Origin: Melastoma dodecandrum
Lineage: Eukaryota; Streptophyta; Magnoliopsida; Myrtales; Melastomataceae
Assembly (NCBI GenBank): GCA_029817715.1
Contig: JARUPY010000606.1
Coordinates: 62,001-126,000, forward strand
DNA length: 64,000 nucleotides
Reading direction: 5' to 3'
The position numbers and the translations under genes are program-made. Below, piece by piece: positions 1-8,900 of the stretch. The notes beneath the pieces are model-generated. The model worked only from the letters and a program-made list of their open reading frames with translations, was not told the DNA's origin and ran no database searches. Numbering within the stretch: the first letter of the stretch is position 1; each line of letters opens with the position of its first letter.

Positions 1-32
1 CCCGCGCGCAACTTACGCAACGTTGTGCATCC
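1..32 (+). repeat. Satellite monomer fragment left of the retrotransposon
   Basis: These bases match the part of the 166-bp satellite that runs from the CCCGCGC motif to GTTGTGCATCC. The same monomer resumes at 5960 with ATCCCGCATGC, so the gypsy element split a monomer. The array therefore extends leftward beyond the window. Confidence 0.9.
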
Positions 33-889
33 TAGATACAAAGACGGACGACAACTTATCCCCGTCGACGCGCAGCAAGAGAGGCGTCACCTTACTCGCT
101 TGCGACTTGGCGTCGACGTGACAAGTGCGACTTGCGACTTGGCGTCGACTTGACGAGTGCGACTCAATTCAACGAATGCGACTCAATTCAACGAATGCGA
201 CTCAAGTCGATGCGACTTGCGATCATCAGCGACTGAGCAACGAAGAGTCGGCCAAGCCAAGAGTCTCGAAGATGAAGAGCCTCAAAGAAGCTGAATCAAT
301 TCGCATTCCTCATTCATGCATTTGTCATTCATGTTTTGCATTTACTTTGTTGCATTACCAATAAGCCATTTATGGCCCGTCCATGAATCTTGCCTTGCAC
401 CTAGCCTTGGTTCATTTCGTGCATTTAAGTTCTTTTCAGGTGTTCCCTATATAATGGGCACCTTGTACTCATTTGCAGAACAGCTTTTAATCAAATTACA
501 AACCCTTATCAGACTTAGTGTCTTTTATCCGAAGTGACTGGATTCTCCTTCAAACCTCGTTCTTCATTTGGTGGATTTCCAAGTGCGGATTGAGTAGAGT
601 GTATCAACCGGTGGTGGTGTATCTGTATCCTCCGTGTTGTGCCTCGCCCTCGTCTTGTTCGTGGTGGTGTATCTGTATCCACGGTCAAACGAGTCTACCC
701 GAGTCTTCTTTCACGGTGGTGCATCTGTATCCGTGGAGGTTGATCTCAACCCCTCCTTTTCATCATTCAGCCGCCTACCCCACACACTTTCCGTCCATAC
801 CGAGCGTCACTCCATTCCGCACCCTTTTCAGTGACGTCCCCATTCGTTTTCGGTTTAGGAATCATCTATTTCTTGCCGTCCCCGTATCA
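33..889 (+). repeat. 5' LTR (857 bp)
   Basis: Starts TAGATAC and ends GTATCA, directly before the PBS. It carries two extra segments relative to the 3' LTR: one additional ~18-bp unit in the GCGACTC-rich tandem tract (about 150-215), and ~52 bp at about 631-682 that duplicates the GTGGTGGTGTATCTGTATCC motif. These two account for the 70-bp length difference. The upstream part also contains the codons that, in the 3' copy, encode the polyprotein tail. Confidence 0.93.
448..454 (+). promoter_or_regulatory. TATA box in 5' LTR
   Basis: TATATAA lies mid-LTR in the context CCCTATATAATGGGC and is preserved in the 3' LTR at 5568-5574. A TATA box at this position would set the U3/R boundary about 25-35 bp downstream. 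The transcription start is inferred. Confidence 0.65.
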
Positions 890-892
890 TCT

Positions 893-906
893 TGGTATCA
901 GAGCGC
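893..906 (+). other. Primer binding site, initiator Met-tRNA type
   Basis: TGGTATCAGAGCGC starts three bases after the LTR end. TGGTATCAGAG is the sequence complementary to the 3' end of plant initiator Met tRNA, the commonest primer of plant LTR elements. It primes minus-strand DNA synthesis. Confidence 0.93.
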
Positions 907-916
907 TAGGTTGTCA

Positions 917-2905
917 ATGGCCGAAAGATTTCAACGCGGTATGACTCTAGACGAAGCACAAGTTGCTCGGCTTGAGGAGCAGATAGCCGATCTTCAACAG
1001 CAACTACAGTCGTTACGGACACACCATGCATCGACTTCCCGCAGTCGAATAGAGAGCGATGAAGAGGAGAACCCATGGCATGAGGAGTCTCAACGAGGAT
1101 CTTCACTGGAGTATCGTAGGCAGGAGAGGAGAGCCCCGACGATGAGCGTTCAGATTCCGGAGTTCGAAGGAAACTTGGACCCCAACGAGTTCATCGATTG
1201 GATGCACACCGTGGAGCGCATCTTTGATTACGAGGAAGTGCCCGAGGATCGAAAGGTGAAATTGGCTGCCTTGAAATTAAAGAAGTACGCGAGTTTGTGG
1301 TGGGAGAACACCAACCAGCAGCGCCGTAGGGAAGGGCGTGATAAAATTCGTACGTGGTCAAAAATGAAGAGGGCCATGACGAAGAGATTTCTACCGGAGC
1401 ATCATCGACGAGATCTCTACCTCAAATTGCAGTCACTACAACAAGTCTCAAGTGTATCGGAGTATACATGGGAGTTCGAGAGACTGTTGCTGCAATGTGA
1501 TGTCCAAGAGGCCCCAGAGCAAACCATTGCCAGGTATCTTCGAGGACTTAAGCCCCAAATCGCAGATGCCGTTGACCTACAACAATATTGGAGTTTCAAC
1601 GATGTGCGAGCATTGGCGCACAAGGTGGAGCAGCAGCAAGCGAGGAGAGCGACTACCCGCCCATTTGTAAAGGCCGCGCCTTTCAACAAGGGGAGTAGCT
1701 CACAGGCGAAGCCGCCGTCAACAACGACATCGCAGAGAGCCCCACCGTCGACTACAAGACCTGAAGTCAAATCGCACGAACGAAACATCATTCGACGATG
1801 TTTCAAGTGCCAAGGAGTTGGGCACATGGCTTCTGAGTGTCCGACGAGAAGGAACGTTGTCATCAGAGAGTTATCTGATGAAGAAGAAGAGCTCGAGGAG
1901 AACGCCGACCCTGTTTGGGATGCCGAAGAGATAGAGGAGTATCCGGACGAAGGAGAGTTGTTGGTCGTCCGAAAGGCTTTAAGTGTTACACCGGCGAAAG
2001 AGGAAAGTCAAAGGGAGAGCATCTTCCATACTATGTGCACAGTCGCAGGAAAGGTATGTTTGGTGATTGTGGATAGTGGTAGCTGCACCAACGCCGTGTC
2101 AAGGACGATGGTTGAAAAGCTGAAGTTGCCCATCGAAGCGCACCCACATCCTTACCGTTTACAATGGCTCAACAAGGAGAGTGACGTTCGAGTCACCCAG
2201 CGAGCGCGAGTTCCATTTTCCATTGGGAAGAGCTACCAGGATGAAGTCGCTTGCGACGTCATTCCTATGGATGCATGCCACCTACTATTGGGGAGGCCGT
2301 GGCAGTTTGATCGACGCGCACAACACGACGGGTATCGCAATACTTATTCCATCCACATCGGAGAGAAGAAGGTCACTTTAATGCCCCTCACTAGTCAGCC
2401 TACAATCGCGACCCAGGATCGACTTAGCGACCAGCCTCTCAAGGGAGTTCAACTAGTTCGAGCGATTCAAGAAGGTGAGAAGGCTTATTCTGTGGTTCTT
2501 GTCGAATCCGCCCCAGGTCAAGCGAGGAGCCATCCTCAGGCCGCTTCCATTCTTGAGGAGTTCAAGGACGTATTTCCAGAGGAGCTGCCAGTCGAATTAC
2601 CACCGATGCGAAGCATACAACATCAAATCGACTTGGTTCCAGGGGCGTCGCTACCAAATAGACCAGCCTATCGATGCAATCCAGAGGAGGCAAAGGAGTT
2701 GCAGAGGCAAGTCGAGGAGCTTGTCAACAAGGGATCAGTTCGAGAGAGTTTGAGCCCATGTTCGGTTCCAGCCATATTGGTGCCAAAGAAGGATGGCACA
2801 TGGAGAATGTGCATGGACAGTCTAGCGATCAACAAAATCACAGTAAAGTATCGCTTTCCTATCCCTCGACTGGATGATATGTTGGATGAGTTGCATGGAG
2901 CGTAG
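917..2905 (+). CDS. Gag-protease-RT (N-terminal part), ends at in-frame TAG
   Basis: I start at ATG 917 (MAERFQRGMTLDEAQ), 11 bp after the PBS; the frame is open further upstream but only through LTR sequence. Residues 10-36 form a likely coiled coil (LEEQIADLQQQL). About 90-235 is the retrotransposon Gag domain (WW pair, ALKLKKYASLWWE). A CX2CX4HX4C zinc knuckle is at 295-308. The aspartic protease active site is VDSGS with Asp386. RT starts near residue 547 with EEFKDVF and runs through the LVPKKDGTWRMC segment. The finger Arg usually seen in the D-x-R-A-x-N-K motif is Leu636 (CTA). Codon 663 is TAG, about six residues before the catalytic Asp of RT motif A, so without readthrough the product has no working polymerase. 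Confidence 0.9.
   Translation: MAERFQRGMTLDEAQVARLEEQIADLQQQLQSLRTHHASTSRSRIESDEEENPWHEESQRGSSLEYRRQERRAPTMSVQIPEFEGNLDPNEFIDWMHTVERIFDYEEVPEDRKVKLAALKLKKYASLWWENTNQQRRREGRDKIRTWSKMKRAMTKRFLPEHHRRDLYLKLQSLQQVSSVSEYTWEFERLLLQCDVQEAPEQTIARYLRGLKPQIADAVDLQQYWSFNDVRALAHKVEQQQARRATTRPFVKAAPFNKGSSSQAKPPSTTTSQRAPPSTTRPEVKSHERNIIRRCFKCQGVGHMASECPTRRNVVIRELSDEEEELEENADPVWDAEEIEEYPDEGELLVVRKALSVTPAKEESQRESIFHTMCTVAGKVCLVIVDSGSCTNAVSRTMVEKLKLPIEAHPHPYRLQWLNKESDVRVTQRARVPFSIGKSYQDEVACDVIPMDACHLLLGRPWQFDRRAQHDGYRNTYSIHIGEKKVTLMPLTSQPTIATQDRLSDQPLKGVQLVRAIQEGEKAYSVVLVESAPGQARSHPQAASILEEFKDVFPEELPVELPPMRSIQHQIDLVPGASLPNRPAYRCNPEEAKELQRQVEELVNKGSVRESLSPCSVPAILVPKKDGTWRMCMDSLAINKITVKYRFPIPRLDDMLDELHGA
2903..2905 (+). 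other. In-frame TAG inside the RT domain
   Basis: Reading GGA GCG TAG GTG TTT, the stop separates [11 protein letters not shown] from FSKVDLRSGYHQI. The frame is unchanged on both sides, so it is a point stop and not a frameshift. The older + strand gypsy copy has TAG at the same codon (58805-58807) in the same GGAGCGTAGG context. The - strand copy has ACA (Thr) there, in GGGCCGACAG. Confidence 0.9.
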
Positions 2906-5260
2906 GTGTTTTCCAAAGTGGATTTGCGAAGTGGTTATCACCAGATCCGGATGAAAGAAGGCGACGAGTGGAAGACAGCCTTCAAGACTAAGTACGGGTT
3001 GTACGAGTGGTTGGTGATGCCGTTTGGATTGTCAAACGCGCCCAGCACGTTCATGCGACTAATGACCCATGTCTTGCGACCATTCATGGGGAAGTTTGTG
3101 GTCGTCTACTTCGACGATATTCTTGTCTACAGCCGGAACAATAAGGAGCATATTAATCATTTGCGAGCTGTGTTCAACACACTTCGGGAGGAAAAGCTAT
3201 ATGGAAATCTCAAGAAATGTGAGTTCTTCCAACCGAGTGTAATATTTCTTGGATTTGTCGTCTCAGCAGAAGGAATTAAGGTGGACGAGAGCAAGATTGA
3301 AGCAATCAAGGAGTGGCCGTCTCCAAGGAGTTTCCATGACGTTCGCAGCTTCCATGGCTTGGCGTCGTTCTATCGGAGATTCATTCAAGGATTTAGCTCA
3401 ATCGCAGCCCCACTCACCGAATGTTTGAAGGGAGACAAATTCGAGTGGACACCAGTCGCACAAGCTAGTTTCGAGCGACTGAAGGAGTGTCTAAGCGCAG
3501 CCCCAGTTCTAGCTTTACCCGACTTTGCGAAGATGTTCGAAGTGGAATGTGATGCATCGGGAGTCGGAATTGGAGGAGTTTTGCTGCAGGAGGGAAGACC
3601 CATCGCTTATTTCAGCGAGAAGCTTAATGGCGCCAAATTGAACTACTCGACATATGACAAGGAGTTCTTAGCAATTGTTCGAGTACTCGAGACTTGGAGT
3701 CATTACTTACTGCCCAGAGAGTTTGTGTTGCACACCGATCATGAAGCTCTCAAGTACATCAATGGTCAGCACAAGCTTAGTCGCCGACATGCGAAGTGGG
3801 TAGAGTTTCTACAAGCATTCAACTTTGTCTTGAAGCACAAACCAGGCGCGAAGAATGTAGTCGCAGATGTTCTCTCGAGGAAAGTTATTTTACTATCTGC
3901 GATGGAGACAAAGCTGATTGGATTTGAGTATTTGAAGGAATTGTACAAGGACGATGAAGATTTTGGAGCGATCTTCGTCCAATGCGCCCAGCAAGCTATC
4001 GATCGATTCCACCAGGTGAATGGATTCTTATTTCGCGACTCTAAGCTATGCGTTCCAAGGAGTTCGACGCGAGAGCTACTTATACGAGAAGTCCATGGAG
4101 GAGGAATTGCTGGACATTTTGGAGTTGACAAGACGCTGGCAATGCTACAAGAGCATTTCTATTGGCCTCGAATGGAGAAGCAAGTGCGAGGACTAATCGC
4201 GAGATGTGCGACTTGCCAGCAAGCGAAGAGCCGTGTCCAACCTCAGGGTCTCTACACTCCATTGCCCGTCCCAGAGCGACCATGGGAACATGTGAGTATG
4301 GATTTTGTACTAGGATTGCCAAGAACGCAACGAAGAAAGGATTCGATCATGGTAGTGGTCGACCGATTTTCGAAGATGGCACACTTCATCCCATGTCAGA
4401 AAACGGACGATGCGACCAACGTAGCAGATTTGTGCTTTCGAGAAGTGCTAAGCTTGCATGGAGTACCCAAGTCGATCGTTTCAGATCGCGACACGAAGTT
4501 CCTAAGCTACTTTTGGAAGACACTGTGGCACAAGTTGGGAACGAAGCTTGTATTCAGCACAGCTTATCATCCGCAAACCGATGGACAAACGGAGGTTGTC
4601 AATCGCACTATGGCTGCAATCCTTCGAACCTTGGTCTCGAAGAACCAGAAGGATTGGGACATCAAGCTTGCCCATGCTGAGTTCGCATACAATCGAGCCC
4701 CAAGTTCGACAACGAAGTCATCACCCTTCCAGGTAGTTTACGGACTCAATCCTTTAGTCCCTGTTGAACTAATGCCTGCGAGCGATATGAGATCAGTTAG
4801 CCGAGATGCTGAGGAGCGCGTTAAGGAGATGCGATTGCTCCATGAGAGGACTCGAGCGCAGATCGAGAAGGCCAATCAACGTTACACAGAAAGAGCCAAT
4901 CGCGGAAGAAGAGTGAAGATATTTCAGCCAGGAGACTTAGTTTGGATTCATTTGCGCAAGGATCGATTCCCAGGCAAGAGGAAGAACAAGCTAATGCCGC
5001 GCGCAGAAGGACCATTCAAGATCGTCGAGCGCATCAATGACAACGCCTACAAAATTGATCTTCCAGGTGACTATGGAGTTTCTGCCACATTCAACGTCCA
5101 GGATCTCATGCCATTTGTGGAGGATGACGACGACGAGAGTTTGAGGACAAACTCTTTTCAACAAGGGGAGGATGATACAAAGACGGACGACAACTTATCC
5201 CCGTCGACGCGCAGCAAGAGAGGCGTCACCTTACTCGCTTGCGACTTGGCGTCGACTTGA
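2906..5260 (+). CDS. RT (palm)-RNase H-integrase part of gag-pol
   Basis: Continues the gag-pol frame after the TAG; there is no ATG at the junction (GTG). Numbered from ATG 917: RT motif A FSKVDL, then YFDDI with catalytic Asp733-Asp734. RNase H begins around the ECDASG motif (Asp879), with KEF and HTDH following and VADVLSR near its end. Integrase has an HHCC zinc-binding region starting near His1060 and a catalytic DD35E triad Asp1129, Asp1190, Glu1226. A GPY/F-like module (RAEGPFKIVE) is near 1363. The last 29 codons lie inside the 3' LTR, and the PPT is read as coding sequence. All catalytic residues are present, so this half looks functional if translated. Confidence 0.92.
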   Translation: MFSKVDLRSGYHQIRMKEGDEWKTAFKTKYGLYEWLVMPFGLSNAPSTFMRLMTHVLRPFMGKFVVVYFDDILVYSRNNKEHINHLRAVFNTLREEKLYGNLKKCEFFQPSVIFLGFVVSAEGIKVDESKIEAIKEWPSPRSFHDVRSFHGLASFYRRFIQGFSSIAAPLTECLKGDKFEWTPVAQASFERLKECLSAAPVLALPDFAKMFEVECDASGVGIGGVLLQEGRPIAYFSEKLNGAKLNYSTYDKEFLAIVRVLETWSHYLLPREFVLHTDHEALKYINGQHKLSRRHAKWVEFLQAFNFVLKHKPGAKNVVADVLSRKVILLSAMETKLIGFEYLKELYKDDEDFGAIFVQCAQQAIDRFHQVNGFLFRDSKLCVPRSSTRELLIREVHGGGIAGHFGVDKTLAMLQEHFYWPRMEKQVRGLIARCATCQQAKSRVQPQGLYTPLPVPERPWEHVSMDFVLGLPRTQRRKDSIMVVVDRFSKMAHFIPCQKTDDATNVADLCFREVLSLHGVPKSIVSDRDTKFLSYFWKTLWHKLGTKLVFSTAYHPQTDGQTEVVNRTMAAILRTLVSKNQKDWDIKLAHAEFAYNRAPSSTTKSSPFQVVYGLNPLVPVELMPASDMRSVSRDAEERVKEMRLLHERTRAQIEKANQRYTERANRGRRVKIFQPGDLVWIHLRKDRFPGKRKNKLMPRAEGPFKIVERINDNAYKIDLPGDYGVSATFNVQDLMPFVEDDDDESLRTNSFQQGEDDTKTDDNLSPSTRSKRGVTLLACDLAST
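5163..5172 (+). other. Polypurine tract
   Basis: AAGGGGAGGA lies directly against the TG of the 3' LTR, as expected for the plus-strand primer. It is inside the gag-pol frame (codons for QGED). The - strand gypsy copy has the related AAAGGGAGGA in the same place. Confidence 0.88.
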
Positions 5261-5959
5261 CAAGTGCGACTTGCGACTTGGCGTCGACTTGACGAGTGCG
5301 ACTCAAGTCGACGAATGCGACTCAAGTCGATGCGATTTGCGATCATCAGCGACTGAGCAACGAAGAGTCGGCCAAGCCAAGAGTCTCGAAGATGAAGAGC
5401 CTCAAAGAAGCTGAATCAATTCGCATTCCTCATTCATGCATTTGTCATTCATGTTTTGCATTTACTTTGTTGCATTACCAATAAGCCATTTATGGCCCGT
5501 CCATGAATCTTGCCTTGCACCTAGCCTAGGTTCATTTCGTGCATTTAAGTTCTTTTCAGGTGTTCCCTATATAATGGGCACCTTGTACTCATTTGCAGAA
5601 CAGCTTTTAATCAAATTATAAACCCTTATCAGACACAGTGTCTTTTATCCGAAGCGAGTGGATTCTCCTTCAAACCTCGTTCTTCATTTGGTGGATTTCC
5701 AAGTGCGGATTGAGTAGAGTGTATCAACCGGTGGTGGTGTATCTGTATCCTCGGTCAAACGAGTCTACCCGAGTCTTCTTTCACGGTGGTGCATCTGTAT
5801 CCGTGGAGGTTGATCTCAACCCCTCCTTTTCATCATTCAGCCGCCTACTCCACACACTTTCCGTCCATACCGAGCGTCACTCCATTCCGCACCCTTTTCA
5901 GTGACGTCCCCATTCGTTTTCGGTCTAGGAATCATCTATTCCTTGCCGTCCCCGTATCA
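5173..5959 (+). repeat. 3' LTR (787 bp)
   Basis: Begins TGATACAAAG and ends CCCCGTATCA. It includes the final gag-pol codons (stop 5258-5260), a GCGACTC/AAGTCGA tandem tract at about 5245-5335, and a TATA box at 5568-5574. Satellite resumes at 5960. Confidence 0.94.
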
Positions 5960-8900
5960 ATCCCGCATGCTGCGAACCTTGGTGCTTCTGAACTTGCATT
6001 TTTCGAAGGCTAAATGATCCTCAAATGCTTCCTAAACTATTCAAAATTGGAGTTCTACATGTGACATTCGGGCCCCTTTCGTTGCGCAATGAGGAACCCC
6101 GCGCACAACTTACGAAGGTTGTGCATTCCGCATGCTCCGAACCTTGGTGCTTCCGAACTTGCATTTTTCGAAGCCTGAATGATCCCCAAATGCTTCCCAA
6201 ACTATTCAAAATTGGAGTTCTACATTTGACATTCGGGTCCCTTTCGTTGCACAATGAGGAACCCCGCGCACCACTTACGCAAGGTTGTGCATCCCGCATG
6301 CTCCGAACCTTGGTGCTTTCGAACTTGCATTTTCCGAAGCCTGAATGATCCCCAAATGCTTCCCAAACTATTCAAAATTGGAGTTATACATTTGACATTC
6401 GGGTCCCTTTCGTTGCACAATGAGGAACCCCGCGCACCACTTACGCAAGGTTGTGCATCCCGCATGCTCCGAACCTTGGTGCTTCCGAACTTGCATTTTC
6501 CGAAGCCTAAATGATCCCCAAATGCTTCCCAAACTATTCAAAATTGGAGTTCTACATTTGACATTCGGGTCCCTTTCGTTTGCACAAAGAGGAACCCCGC
6601 GCACAACTTACGCAACGTTGTGCATCCCGCATGCTCCGAACCTTGGTGCTTCCGAACTTGCATTTTCCGAAGCCTAAATGATCCCCAAATGCTTCCCAAA
6701 CTACTCAAAATTGGAGTTCTACATTTGACATTCGGGTCCCTTTCGTTTGCACAATGAGGAACCCCGTGCACAACTTACGCAAGGTTGTGCATCCCGCATG
6801 CTCCGAACCTTGGTGCTTCCGAACTTGCATTTTCCGAAGCCTAAATGATTCCCAAACTATTCAAAATTGGAGTTCTACAATTGACATTCGGGTCCCTTTC
6901 GTTGCACAATGAGGAACCCCGCGCACAACTTATGCAAGGTTGTGCATCCCGCATGCTCCGAACCTTGGTGCTTCCGAACTTGCATTTTCCGAAGCCTAAA
7001 TGATCCCCAAATGCTTCCCAAACTATTCAAAATTGGAGTTCTACATTTGACATTCGGGTCCCTTTCGTTGCACAATGAGGAACCCCGCGCACAACTTACG
7101 CAAGGTTGTGCATTCCGCATGCTCCGAACCTTGGTGCTTCCGAACTTGCATTTTCCAAAGCCTAGATGATCCCCAAATGCTTCCCAAACTATTCAAAATT
7201 GGAGTTCTACATTTGACATTCGGGTCCCTTTCGTTGCACAATGAGGAACCCCGCGCACAACTTACGCAAGGTTGTGCATCCCGCATGCTCCGAACCTTGG
7301 TGCTTCCGAACTTGCATTTTCCGAAGCCTAAATGATCCCCAAATGCTTCCCAAACTATTCAAAATTGGAGTTCTACATTTGACATTCGGGTCCCTTTCGT
7401 TTGCACAACGAGGAACCCCGCGCACAACTTACGCAACGTTGTGCATCCCGCATGCTCCGAACCTTGGTGCTTCCGAACTTGCATTTTCCGAAGCCTAAAT
7501 GATCCCCAAATGCTTCCCAAACTATTCAAAATTGGAGTTCTACATTTGACATTCGGGTCCCTTTCGTTGCACAATGAGGAACCCCGCGCACAACTTACGC
7601 AAGGTTGTGCATCCCGCATGCTCCGAACCTTGGTGCTTCCGAACATGCATTTTCCGAAGCCTAAATGATCCCCAAATGCTTCCCAAACTATTCAAAATTG
7701 GAGTTCTACATTTGACATTCGGGTCCCTTTCGTTGCACAATGAGGAACCCCGCGCACAACTTACGCAACGTTGTGCATCCCGCATGCTCCGAACCTTGGT
7801 GCTTCCGAACTTGCATTTTCCGAAGCCTAAATGATCCCTAAATGCTTCCCAAACTATTCAAAATTGGAGTTCTACATTTGACATTCGGGTCCCTTTCGTT
7901 GCACAATGAGGAACCCCGCGCACAACTTACGCAAGGTTGTGCATCCCGCATGCTCCGAACCTTGGTGCTTCCGAACTTGCATTTTCCGAAGCCTAGATGA
8001 TCCCCAAATGCTTCCCAAACTATTCAAAATTGGAGTTCTACATTTGACATTCGGGTCCCTTTCGTTGCACAATGAGGAACCCCGCGCACAACTTACGCAA
8101 GGTTGTGCATCCCGCATGCTCCGAACCTTGGTGCTTCCGAACTTGCATTTTCCGAAGCCTAAATGATCCCCAAATGCTTCCCAAACTATTCAAAATTGGA
8201 GTTCTTCATTTGACATTCGGGTCCCTTTCGTTGCACAATGAGGAACCCCGCGCACAACTTACGCAAGGTTGTGCATCCCGCATGCTCCGAACCTTGGTGC
8301 TTCCGAACTTGCATTTTCCGAAGCCTAAATGATCCCCAAATGCTTCCCAAACTATTCAAAATTGGAGTTCTACATTTGACATTCGGGTCCCTTTCGTTGC
8401 ACAATGAGGAACCCCGCGCACAACTTATGCAAGGTTGTGCATCCCGCATGCTCCGAACCTTGGTGCTTCCGAACTTGCATTTTCCGAAGCCTAAATGATC
8501 CCCAAATGCTTCCCAAACTATTCAAAATTGGAGTTCTACATTTGACATTCGGGTCCCTTTCGTTGCACAATGAGGAACCCCGCGCACAACTTACGCAAGG
8601 TTGTGCATCCCGCATGCTCCGAACCTTGGTGCTTCCGAACTTGCATTTTCCGAAGCCTAAATGATCCCCAAATGCTTCCTAAACTATTCAAAATTGGAGT
8701 TCTACATTTGACATTCGGGTCCCTTTCGTTGCACAATGAGGAACCCCGCGCACAACTTACGCAAGGTTGTGCATCCCGCATGCTCCGAACCTTGGTGCTT
8801 CCGAACTTGCATTTTCCGAAGCCTAAATGATCCCCAAATGCTTCCCAAACTATTCAAAATTGGAGTTCTACATTTGACATTCGGGTCCCTTTCGTTGCAC

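Larger units (their letters stand above)
33..5959 (+). mobile_element. Young Ty3/gypsy LTR retrotransposon inserted in satellite
   Basis: A complete element: 5' LTR 33-889, PBS 893-906, gag-pol 917-5260, polypurine tract 5163-5172, 3' LTR 5173-5959. LTR ends form the inverted pair TGATAC/GTATCA; the left copy has one extra A (TAGATAC). ATCC at 29-32 and 5960-5963 is a probable 4-bp target duplication. Integrase lies after RNase H, the Ty3/gypsy order. The LTRs differ by about a dozen substitutions plus two indels in the left copy, so insertion was recent. The polyprotein ends inside the 3' LTR and has a GPY/F-like module but no canonical chromodomain that I can see. Such overlap is known for CRM-type centromeric chromoviruses, but clade assignment needs an RT tree. 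The only gross lesion is TAG at 2903-2905. Confidence 0.95.

Noticed and set aside
518..916. Gag extending upstream to 518
   Set aside because: This part is LTR and PBS; the Gag start at 917 matches the start of the nested copy.
1417..1863. Antisense 148-codon frame within gag
   Set aside because: Shadow of the gag frame, with no motifs or signals of its own.
5100..5260. Canonical chromodomain at the integrase C-terminus
   Set aside because: After the GPY/F-like module only an acidic and then Ser/Arg-rich tail is visible; no aromatic cage pattern.
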